64,000 bases of DNA from Trematomus loennbergii (Eukaryota; Chordata; Actinopteri; Perciformes; Nototheniidae), in contig JAAOOA010000452.1 of the NCBI GenBank assembly GCA_012861695.1, positions 1-64,000 on the forward strand, in the 5' to 3' direction. How positions within the stretch are numbered: the first letter of the stretch is position 1; each line of letters opens with the position of its first letter. The notes beneath the pieces were generated by a model that saw only the letters and a program-made list of their open reading frames with translations, was not told where the DNA came from and ran no database searches. The position numbers were made by a program, and so were the translations under genes. Below, piece by piece: positions 1-11,200 of this stretch.

Positions 1-850
1 TTATTTAACCCTTTAACTCTAATTGACAAATCTAAAATAGCCTCTAGCTTATCTATAAGTTTGTGATTTTAACACTTATTCACTGACACAAGGCAGATTA
101 TGGCTTTTTTCTCTTGCCAAGATACTTTTAGACACACTCTGAGGTATGCAAAACCTTAAAACTAGAAAATGAAGTACATTGTCTGATTAGATTTTTTCGT
201 AAAGACTGTTTCTCTAAAAGGCAAGTTTGTGATTTTTAACACTTATTTACTGACACAAGGCAGATTTTTGACTTTTTTTCTCTTTTCATGTGTTACCAAG
301 ATACTTTTTAGATACACTTTTATGTATGCAACACTTAACAAAGGGGTATAATATGAAGTACTTTGTAAGGAATGGGGGTTTCTTTAATACCCCGTTTTTT
401 ATTTTTAAAAAACACTTGTACAGTTAAATAATGTAGGTTTTCTCTGATATTTTAGTTATTTTCAGCTAACAAGATACTTTTGTTGATACACTTTTATGTA
501 GGAACATTTGGCAACTGGTAGAATGTCAATTATTTTGTAAAAAAATGTATTTTCTTAAAGACTGTGACTCTAAAAGGGAAGTTGGTGATTTTAACACTTC
601 TATTTTTCCCCCGTTGTCTTTCACTTACTGTTTTGATACAGTTTTATGTATGACAACTTTACAACTGGTAGAAAGTTAAGTACTTTTTCTGAACAGATTT
701 TCTTTAAGACTGTGACTCTTAAAGACACTCTGGGATTTTAGTAAGACAATCCAGTTTTATGGAAGTAACTTAAATTATTTTTGTTTTTTCTCCTACAAAG
801 ATACTTATAGTTACACTTTAGTGGATGCAAAACTTAAAGTAAAATAAAAA
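1..850. repeat. Degenerate ~170-bp tandem satellite
   Basis: AT-rich sequence in which the same series of motifs recurs about five times: 'GATACTTTTAGA' or variants, then a 'TATGTATGCAA'-like word, then 'AAGACTGTGACTCT', then 'GATTTTAACACTTATT'. The GATAC anchor falls at about 121, 300, 473, 635 and 800, so the period drifts from 179 to 162 bp. Copies are diverged. No coding signal seen; the left edge runs off the window. Confidence 0.7.
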
Positions 851-1132
851 ATGGGTAACTACTATGGAAAACAATCTGTATATATCTATCAGAATGCAGT
901 CAATACCTGTTTAATAAGTGTGTTGTTGATGACGATTGAAAACAGAATGAGTAGTGATCCCCGTGTAAACAGAATGGTTGAAGTTTGTAAACTAGAAGAC
1001 ATTTTGGATATCGTTCATTCTGGCAGTACTATTCCGGGTCATTGGGAAACGATTGTAAACGAAACATTTAAAGTGGTACTGGAATCTTCATTTTCCGAAA
1101 CATTCTGTAACATTAGTCAAGTCATAGTATAG
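851..1132 (+). CDS. Unidentified small ORF (93 aa)
   Basis: ATG to TAG open frame directly after the AT-rich satellite. The product is mildly hydrophobic near residues 18-28 and has an acidic, charged middle (residues 38-56); it has no cysteine pairs or nucleotide-binding motif that I recognise. An open frame of this length in AT-rich DNA is unlikely but not impossible by chance, and residue composition looks protein-like. It could be a single exon or a fragment of a mobile-element gene. No promoter or splice evidence was found. I do not recognise the family and assign no function. Confidence 0.3.
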   Translation: MGNYYGKQSVYIYQNAVNTCLISVLLMTIENRMSSDPRVNRMVEVCKLEDILDIVHSGSTIPGHWETIVNETFKVVLESSFSETFCNISQVIV

Positions 1133-1319
1133 TTTGACAAAAAGATCTTGAAAAAGTCATGACATTGTGTGTTGAAATGGTTTTGAATAAACACATCAGT
1201 ATTTAAAAAAGTAAAATTGTATCAAGTGCATCAGACAACTCAAATTACTCCATTTGAACCATATTATAAATAAGTATAGAATGGTCATAGTATATAGCAG
1301 GGCTGTTTAATAGATTTCT
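1133..1319. other. AT-rich spacer, nothing recognised
   Basis: Follows the small ORF. 'GAATAAAC' near 1184 resembles a polyadenylation signal, but no transcript can be inferred. Otherwise no feature seen. Confidence 0.3.
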
Positions 1320-2000
1320 GTGTTCTGTGTGTTGTGTGTGTCAGTTTCAGTGTTCAGTGTTTCAGTGTTTCAGTGTTCAGTGTTTGTGTTCAGTTTCAGT
1401 GTTTCAGTGTTTTGTGTGTCAGTGTTCAGTTTGTGTTGCAGTGTTTCAGTGTTTTGTGTGTCAGTGTTCAGTGTTTCAGTGTTTCAGTGTTTGTGTTCAG
1501 TGTTTCAGTGTGTCAGTGTTCAGTGTTTCAGTGTCAGTGTTTCAGTGTTTTTGTCAGTGTTCAGTGTTTCAGTGTTTGTGTCAGTGTTCAGTGTTTCAGT
1601 GTTTTTGTTGTCAGTGTTCAGTGTTCAGTGTTGTGTTTCAGTGTTTCAGTGTTCAGTGTTCAGTGTTTTGTGTTTCAGTTTTCAGTGTGTCAGTGTTTCA
1701 GTGTTTCAGTGTTTCAGTGTTCAGTGTTCAGTGTTTTGTGTTCAGTTTTCAGTGTTTCAGTGTTTCAGTGTTTCAGTGTTTCAGTGTTTTGTGTTCAGTG
1801 TGTCAGTGTTCAGTGTTTCAGTGTTTCAGTGTTCAGTGTTTCAGTGTTTGTGTGTCAGTGTTCAGTGTTTCAGTGTTTGTGTTCAGTGTTTCAGTGTTGT
1901 GTTCAGTGTTTGTGTGTCAGTTTTCAGTGTTTTCAGTGTTTCAGTGTTTCAGTGTTTCAGTGCAGTGTTCAGTGTTTTGTGTGTCAGAGTGTCAGTGTTT
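1320..2000. repeat. CAGTGTT-type simple tandem repeat
   Basis: About 680 bp built from 7- and 8-base words TCAGTGT and TCAGTGTT in irregular order, with occasional GTTTTG interruptions. Because the words lack stop codons in all three forward frames, overlapping open frames rich in Phe, Ser, Val, Cys and Gln arise. These are artefacts of the repeat and not genes. Confidence 0.9.
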
Positions 2001-2274
2001 ACAGCCTTTCTTTGCTCTGATCAATCCCCAGGGATCTTCCCCTGGAAGGAATATAGCAGGATGAGAGAAAAACATTAAAAAAAAAACGTATCTTAGAAGT
2101 GGCTATAACATTTGATGCAATTCTAAAAGATAGTCAGATTCCTAAAAAGTTACAAACGGATGCTGGAAAAGAATTATTTGTTTCTTCAGCAAGGCTTCAA
2201 AAATCTTGTTAAATAATTCTTTTATTTTTATAATACTATTACTATTATACTATTACTATTATACTATTCTTTTT
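2001..2274. other. Unique spacer between two tandem arrays
   Basis: Contains 'CCCAGGGATCTTCCCCTGG' (an imperfect palindrome around 2027-2045), an A10 run at about 2077 and a TACTATTAC microsatellite at about 2231-2270. No coding feature seen. Confidence 0.4.
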
Positions 2275-5200
2275 AATACTTCCTGTCTGTAGTCCATACA
2301 GTGTTCCTGTTAGTGTTTACTTCCTGTCTGTAGTCCATACCGTGTTCCTGTAAGTGTTTACTTCCTGTCTGTAGTTCATACAGTGTTCATGTTAGTGTTT
2401 ACTTCCTGTCTGTAGTCCATACAGTGTTCCTGTTAGTGTTTACTTCCTGTCTGTAGTCCATACTGTGTTCCTGTTAGTGTTTACTTCCTGTCTGTAGTCC
2501 ATACTGTGTTCCTGTTAGTGTTTACTTCCTGTCTGTAGTTCATACAGTGTTCCTGTTAGTGTTTACTTCCTGTCTGTAGTCCATACTGTGTTCATGTTAG
2601 TGTTTACTTCCTGTCTGTAGTCCATACTGTGTTCATGTTAGTGTTTACTTCCTGTCTGTAGTCCATACAGTGTTCATGTTAGTGTTTACTTCCTGTCTGT
2701 AGTCCATACAGTGTTCATGTTAGTGTTTACTTCCTGTCTGTAGTCCATACTGTGTTCATGTTAGTGTTTACTTCCTGTCTGTAGTCCATACAGTGTTCAT
2801 GTTAGTGTTTAGTTCCTGTCTGTAGTCCATACTGTGTTCATGTTAGTGTTTACTTCCTGTCTGTAGTCCAACAGTGTTCCTGTTAGTGTTTACTTCCTGT
2901 CTGTAGTCAATACAGTGTTCATGTTAGTGTTTACTTCCTGTCTGTAGTCCATACTGTGTTCATGTTAGTGTTTACTTCCTGTCTGTAGTCCATACAGTGT
3001 TCCTGTTAGTGTTTACTTCCTGTCTGTAGTCCATACAGTGTTCATGTTAGTGTTTACTTCCTGTCTGTAGTCCATACAGTGTTCCTGTTAGTGTTTACTT
3101 CCTGTCTGTAGTCCATACTGTGTTCATGTTAGTGTTTACTTCCTGTCTGTAGTCCATACAGTGTTCCTGTTAGTGTTTACTTCCTGTGTGTAGTCCATAC
3201 CGTGTTCATGTTAGTGTTTACTTCCTGTCTGTAGTCCATACAGTGTTCCTGTTAGTGTTTACTTCCTGTCTGTAGTCCATACCGTGTTCATGTTAGTGTT
3301 TACCTGTCTGTAGTCCATACAGTGTTCATGTTAGTGTTTACTTCCTGTCTGTAGTCCATACAGTGTTCATGTTAGTGTTTACTTCCTGTCTGTAGTTCAT
3401 ATTGTGTTCCTGTTAGGGTTTACTTCCTGTCTGTAGTCCATACTGTGTTCCTGTTAGTGTTTACTTCCTGTCTGTAGTCCATACAGTGTTCATGTTAGTG
3501 TTTACTTCCTGTCTGTAGTCCTACAGTGTTCCTGTTAGTGTTTACTTCCTGTCTGTAGTCCATACAGTGTTCCTGTTAGTGTTTACTTCCTGTCTGTAGT
3601 CCATACCGTGTTCATGTTAGTGTTTACTTCCTGTCTGTAGTCCATACAGTGTTCCTGTTAGTGTTTACTTCCTGTCTGTAGTCCATACCGTGTTCATGTT
3701 AGTGTTTACTTCCTGTCTGTAGTCCATACCGTGTTCCTGTTAGTGTTTACTTCCTGTGTGTAGTCCATACAGTGTTCCTGTTAGTGTTTACTTCCTGTCT
3801 GTAGTCCATACTGTGTTCCTGTTAGTGTTTACTTCCTGTCTGTAGTCCATACAGTGTTCATGTTAGTGTTTACTTCCTGTCTGTAGTCCATACAGTGTTC
3901 ATGTTAGTGTTTACTTCCTGTCTGTAGTCCATACTGTGTTCATGTTAGTGTTTACTTCCTGTCTGTAGTCCATACAGTGTTCATGTTAGTGTTTACTTCC
4001 TGTCTGTAGTCCATACTGTGTTCATGTTAGTGTTTACTTCCTGTCTGTAGTCCATACAGTGTTCATGTTAGTGTTTACTTCCTGTCTGTAGCCCATACAG
4101 TGTTCCTGTTAGTGTTTACTTCCTGTCTGTAGTCCATACTGTGTTCATGTTAGTGTTTACTTCCTGTCTGTAGTCCATACAGTGTTCATGTTAGTGTTTA
4201 CTTCCTGTCTGTAGTCCATACTGTGTTCATGTTAGTGTTTACTTCCTGTCTGTAGTCCATACTGTGTTCATGTTAGTGTTTACTTCCTGTCTGTAGTCCA
4301 TACAGTGTTCATATTAGTGTTTACTTCCTGTCTGTAGTTCATACAGTGTTCATGTTAGTGTTTACTTCCTGTCTGTAGTTCATACAGTTTTCATGTTAGT
4401 GTTTACTTCCTGTCTGTAGTCCATACCGTGTTCATGTTAGTGTTTACTTCCTGTCTGTAGTCCATACAGTGTTCATGTTAGTGTTTACTTCCTGTCTGTA
4501 GTTCATACTGTGTTCCTGTTAGGGTTTACTTCCTGTCTGTAGTCCATACTGTGTTCCTGTTAGTTTTACTTCCTGTCTGTAGTCCATACAGTGTTCCTGT
4601 TAGTGTTTACTTCCTGTCTGTAGTCCATACAGTGTTCCTGTTAGTGTTTACTTCCTGTCTGTAGTCCATACAGTGTTCCTGTTAGTGTTTACTTCCTGTC
4701 TGTAGTCCATACCGTGTTCATGTTAGTGTTTACTTCCTGTCTGTAGTCCATACAGTGTTCATGTTAGTGTTTACTTCCTGTCTGTAGTCCATACATTGTT
4801 CCTGTTAGTGTTTACTTCCTGTCTGTAGTCCATACCGTGTTCATGTTAGTGTTTACTTCCTGTCTGTAGTCCATACAGTGTTCATGTTAGTGTTTACTTC
4901 CTGTCTGTTGTCCATACAGTGTTCATGTTAGTGTTTACTTCCTGTCTGTAGTCCATACAGTGTTTCCTGTTAGTGTTTACTTCCTGTCTGTAGTCCATTC
5001 TGGTTCCTGTTAGTTTACTTCCTGTCTGTAGTCCATACAGTGTTCCTGTTAGTGTTTACTTCCTGTCTGTAGTCCGTTCTGTGTTCCTGTTAGTGTTTAC
5101 TTCCTGTCTGTAGTCCATACTGTGTTCATGTTAGTGTAGTTTACTTCCTGTCTGTAGTCCATACAGTGTTCATGTTAGTGTTTACTTCCTGTCTGTAGTC

Positions 5201-8200
5201 CATACAGTGTTCCTGTTAGTGTTTACTTCCTGTCTGTAGTCCATACAGTGTTCCTGTTAGTGTTTACTTCCTGTCTGTAGTCCATACAGTGTTCCTGTTA
5301 GTGTTTACTTCCTGTCTGTAGTCCATACTGTGTTCCTGTTAGTGTTTACTTCCTGTCTGTAGTCCATACTGTGTTCATGTTAGTGTTTACTTCCTGTCTG
5401 TAGTCCATACAGTGTTCATGTTAGTGTTTACTTCCTGTCTGTAGTCCATACAGTGTTCATGTTAGTGTTTACTTCCTGTCTGTAGTCCATCCAGTGTTCA
5501 TGTTAGTGTTTACTTCCTGTCTGTAGTCCATACAGTGTTCATATTAGTGTTTACTTCCTGTCTGTAGTCCATCCAGTGTTCATGTTAGTGTTTACTTCCT
5601 GTCTGTAGTTCATACAGTGTTCATGTTAGTGTTTACCTCCTGTCTGTAGTCCATACTGTGTTCATGTTAGTGTTTACTTCCTGTCTGTAGTCCATACAGT
5701 GTTCATGTTAGTGTTTACTTCCTGTCTGTAGTCCATACTGTGTTCCTGTTAGTGTTTACTTCCTGTCTGTAGTCCATAGAGTGTTCCTGTGTAGGTTTAC
5801 TTCCTGTCTGTAGTCCATACAGTGTTCCTGTTAGTGTTTACTTCCTGTCTGTAGTCCATACAGTGTTCATGTTAGTGTTTACTTCCTGTCTGTAGTCCAT
5901 ACTGTGTTTGTAGTTGTGTTCACTTCCTGTCTGTAGTCCATACTGTGTTCATGTTAGTGTTACTTCCTGTCTGTAGTCCATACTGTGTTCCTGTTAGTGT
6001 TTACTTCCTGTCTGTAGTCCATACAGTGTTCCTGTTAGTGTTTACTTCCTGTCTGTAGTCCATACAGTGTTCCTGTTAGTGTTTACTTCCTGTCTGTAGT
6101 CCATACAGTGTTCATATTAGTGTTTACTTCCTGTCTGTAGTCCATACTGTGTTCATGTTAGTGTTTACTTCCTGTCTGTAGTCCATACAGTGTTCATGTT
6201 AGTGTTTACTTCCTGTCTGTAGTCCATTCTGTGTTCATGTTAGTGTTTACTTCCTGTCTGTAGTCCATACTGTGTTCCTGTTAGTGTTCACTTCCTGTCT
6301 GTAGTCCATACTGTGTTCATGTTAGTGTTTACTTCCTGTCTGTAGTCCATACTGTGTTCTGTTAGTGTTTACTTCCTGTCTGTAGTCCATACAGTGTTCC
6401 TGTTAGTGTTTACTTCCTGTCTGTAGTCCATACAGTGTTCCTGTTAGTGTTTACTTCCTGTCTGTAGTCCATACAGTGTTCATGTTAGTGTTTACTTCCT
6501 GTCTGTAGTCCATACTGTGTTCATGTTAGTGTTTACTTCCTGTCTGTAGTCCATACAGTGTTCATGTTAGTGTTTACTTCCTGTCTGTAGTCCATACAGT
6601 GTTCATGTTAGTGTTTACTTCCTGTCTGTAGTCCATACCGTGTTCCTGTTAGTGTTTACTTCCTGTCTGTAGTCATACTGTGTTCCTGTTAGTGTTTACT
6701 TCCTGTCTGTAGTCCATACTGTGTTCCTGTTAGTGTTTACTTCCTGTCTGTAGTCCATACTGTGTTCCTGTTAGTGTTACTTCCTGTCTGTAGTCCATAC
6801 TGTGTTCCTGTTAGTGTTTACTTCCTGTATGTAGTCCATACTGTGTTCCTGTTAGTGTTTACTTCCTGTCTGTAGTCCATACAGTGTTCCTGTTAGTGTT
6901 TACTTCCTGTCTGTAGTCCATACAGTGTTCCTGTTAGTTTTTACTTCCTGTCTGTAGTCCATACTGTTTTCCTCTTAGTGTTACTTCCTGTCTGTAGTCC
7001 ATACAGTGTTCATGTTAGTGTTTACTTCCTGTCTGTAGTCCATACAGTGTTCCTCTTAGTGTTTACTTCCTGTCTGTAGTCCATACAGTGTTCCTGTTAG
7101 TGTTTACTTCCTGTCTGTAGTCCATACTGTGTTCCTCTTAGTGTTTACTTCCTGTCTGTAGTCCATACAGTGTTCATATTAGTGTTTACTTCCTGTCTGT
7201 AGTTCATACAGTGTTCATGTTAGTGTTTACTTCCTGTCTGTAGTTCATACAGTTTTCATGTTAGTGTTTACTTCCTGTCTGTAGTCCTACCGTGTTCATG
7301 TTAGTGTTTACTTCCTGTCTGTAGTCCATACAGTGTTCATGTTAGTGTTTACTTCCTGTCTGTAGTTCATACTGTGTTCCTGTTAGGGTTTACTTCCTGT
7401 CTGTAGTCCATACTGTGTTCCTGTTAGTGTTTACTTCCTGTCTGTAGTCCATACAGTGTTCCTGTTAGTGTTTACTTCCTGTCTGTAGTCCATACAGTGT
7501 TCCTGTTAGTGTTTACTTCCTGTCTGTAGTCCATACAGTGTTCCTGTTAGTGTTTACTTCCTGTCTGTAGTCCATACCGTGTTCATGTTAGTGTTTACTT
7601 CCTGTCTGTAGTCCATACAGTGTTCATGTTAGTGTTTACTTCCTGTCTGTAGTCCATACATTGTTCCTGTTAGTGTTTACTTCCTGTCTGTAGTCCATAC
7701 CGTGTTCATGTTAGTGTTTACTTCCTGTCTGTAGTCCATACAGTGTTCATGTTAGTGTTTACTTCCTGTCTGTTGTCCATACAGTGTTCATGTTAGTGTT
7801 TACTTCCTGTCTGTAGTCCATACAGTGTTCCTGTTAGTGTTACTTCCTGTCTGTAGTCCATTCTGTGTTCCTGTTAGTGTTTACTTCCTGTCTGTAGTCC
7901 ATACAGTGTTCCTGTTAGTGTTTACTTCCTGTCTGTAGTCCGTTCTGTGTTCCTGTTAGTGTTACTTCCTGTCTGTAGTCCATACTGTGTTCATGTTAGT
8001 GTTTACTTCCTGTCTGTAGTCCATACAGTGTTCATGTTAGTGTTTACTTCCTGTCTGTAGTCCATACAGTGTTCCTGTTAGTGTTTACTTCCTGTCTGTA
8101 GTCCATACAGTGTTCCTGTTAGTGTTTACTTCCTGTCTGTAGTCCATACAGTGTTCCTGTTAGTGTTTACTTCCTGTCTGTAGTCCATACTGTGTTCCTG

Positions 8201-11200
8201 TTAGTGTTTACTTCCTGTCTGTAGTCCATACTGTGTTCATGTTAGTGTTTACTTCCTGTCTGTAGTCCATACAGTGTTTCATGTTAGTGTTTACTTCCTG
8301 TCTGTAGTCCATACAGTGTTCATGTTAGTGTTTACTTCCTGTCTGTAGTCCATCCAGTGTTCATGTTAGTGTTTACTTCCTGTCTGTAGTCCATACAGTG
8401 TTCATATTAGTGTTTACTTCCTGTCTGTAGTCCATCCAGTGTTCATGTTAGTGTTTACTTCCTGTCTGTAGTTCATACAGTGTTCATGTTAGTGTTTACC
8501 TCCTGTCTGTAGTCCATACTGTGTTCATGTTAGTGTTTACTTCCTGTCTGTAGTCCATACAGTGTTCATGTTAGTGTTTACTTCCTGTCTGTAGTCCATA
8601 CTGTGTTCCTGTTAGTGTTTACTTCCTGTCTGTAGTCCATACAGTGTTCCTGTTAGTGTTTACTTCCTGTCTGTAGTCCATACAGTGTTCCTGTTAGTGT
8701 TTACTTCCTGTCTGTAGTCCATACAGTGTTCATGTTAGTGTTTACTTCCTGTCTGTAGTCCATACTGTGTTCCTGTTAGTGTTCACTTCCTGTCTGTAGT
8801 CCATACTGTGTTCATGTTAGTGTTTACTTCCTGTCTGTAGTCCATACTGTGTTCCTGTTAGTGTTTACTTCCTGTCTGTAGTCCATACAGTGTTCCTGTT
8901 AGTGTTTACTTCCTGTCTGTAGTCCATACAGTGTTCCTGTTAGTGTTTACTTCCTGTCTGTAGTCCATACAGTGTTCATATTAGTGTTTACTTCCTGTCT
9001 GTAGTCCATACTGTGTTCATGTTAGTGTTTACTTCCTGTCTGTAGTCCATACAGTGTTCATGTTAGTGTTTACTTCCTGTCTGTAGTCCATTCTGTGTTC
9101 ATGTTAGTGTTACTTCCTGTCTGTAGTCCATACTGTGTTCCTGTTAGTGTTCACTTCCTGTCTGTAGTCCATACTGTGTTCATGTTAGTGTTTACTTCCT
9201 GTCTGTAGTCCATACTGTGTTCCTGTTAGTGTTTACTTCCTGTCTGTAGTCCATACAGTGTTCCTGTTAGTGTTTACTTCCTGTCTGTAGTCCATACAGT
9301 GTTCCTGTTAGTGTTTACTTCCTGTCTGTAGTCCATACAGTGTTCATGTTAGTGTTTACTTCCTGTCTGTAGTCCATACTGTGTTCATGTTAGTAGTGTT
9401 TACTTCCTGTCTGTAGTCCATACAGTGTTCATGTTAGTGTTTACTTCCTGTCTGTAGTCCATACAGTGTTCATGTTAGTGTTTACTTCCTGTCTGTAGTC
9501 CATACCGTGTTCCTGTTAGTGTTTACTTCCTGTCTGTAGTCATACTGTGTTCCTGTTAGTGTTTACTTCCTGTCTGTAGTCCATACTGTGTTCCTGTTAG
9601 TGTTTACTTCCTGTCTGTAGTCCATACTGTGTTCCTGTTAGTGTTTACTTCCTGTCTGTAGTCCATACTGTGTTCCTGTTAGTGTTTACTTCCTGTCTGT
9701 AGTCCATACAGTGTTCCTGTTAGTGTTTACTTCCTGTATGTAGTCCATACTGTGTTCCTGTTAGTGTTTACTTCCTGTCTGTAGTCCATACAGTGTTCCT
9801 GTTAGTGTTTACTTCCTGTCTGTAGTCCATACAGTGTTCCTGTTAGTTTTTACTTCCTGTCTGTAGTCCATACTGTTTTCCTCTTAGTGTTTACTTCCTG
9901 TCTGTAGTCCATACAGTGTTCATGTTAGTGTTTACTTCCTGTCTGTAGTCCATACAGTGTTCCTCTTAGTGTTTACTTCCTGTCTGTAGTCCATACAGTG
10001 TTCCTGTTAGTGTTTACTTCCTGTCTGTAGTCCATACTGTGTTCCTCTTAGTGTTTACTTCCTGTCTGTAGTCCATACTGTGTTCCTCTTAGTGTTTACT
10101 TCCTGTCTGTAGTCCATACAGTGTTCCTCTTAGTGTTTACTTCCTGTCTGTAGTCCATACAGTGTTTCATGTTAGTGTTTACTTCCTGTCTGTAGTCCAT
10201 ACAGTGTTCCTGTTAGTGTTTACTTCCTGTCTGTAGTCCATACTGTGTTCCTCTTAGTGTTTACTTCCTGTCTGTAGTCCATACGTGTTCTGTTAGTGTT
10301 TACTTCCTGTCTGTAGTCCATACTGTGTTCTGTTAGTGTTTACTTCCTGTCTGTAGTCCATACGTGTTCCTGTTAGTGTTTACTTCCTGTCTGTAGTCCA
10401 TACTGTGTTCCTGTTAGTGTTTACTTCCTGTCTGTAGTCATAGTGTTCTGTTAGTGTTTACTTCCTGTCTGTAGTCCATACAGTGTTCATGTTAGTGTTT
10501 ACTTCCTGTCTGTAGTCCATACGTGTTCCTGTTAGTGTTTACTTCCTGTCTGTAGTCCATACGTGTTCCTGTTAGTGTTTACTTCCTGTCTGTAGTCCAT
10601 ACAGTGTTCCTGTTAGTGTTTACTTCCTGTCTGTAGTCCATACTGTGTTCCTGTTAGTGTTTACTTCCTGTCTTAGTCCATACGTGTTCCTGTTAGTGTT
10701 TACTTCCTGTCTGTAGTCCATACGTGTTCCTGTTAGTGTTTACTTCCTGTCTGTAGTCCATACTGTGTTCTGTTAGTGTTTACTTCCTGTCTGTAGTTCA
10801 TACTGTGTCATGTTAGTGTTTACTTCCTGTCTGTAGTCCATACGTGTTCTGTTAGTGTTTACTTCCTGTCTGTAGTCATACAGTATTCATGTTAGTGTTT
10901 ACTTCCTGTCTGTAGTCCATACAGTGTTCTGTTAGTGTTTACTTCCTGTCTGTAGTCCATACAGTGTTCTGTTAGTGTTTACTTCCTGTCTGTAGTCCAT
11001 ACGTGTTCCTGTTAGTGTTTACTTCCTGTCTGTAGTCCATACAGTGTTCCTGTTAGTGTTTACTTCCTGTCTGTAGTCCATACAGTGTTCCTGTTAGTGT
11101 TTACTTCCTGTCTGTAGTCCATACAGTGTTCCTGTTAGTGTTTACTTCCTGTCTGTAGTCCATATGTGTTCCTGTTAGTGTTTACTTCCTGTCTGTAGTC

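Noticed and set aside
1320..2078. Three overlapping forward open frames of 228-252 codons rich in Phe, Ser, Val and Cys
   Set aside because: They follow the stop-free TCAGTGTT repeat in every frame; low complexity, not genes.
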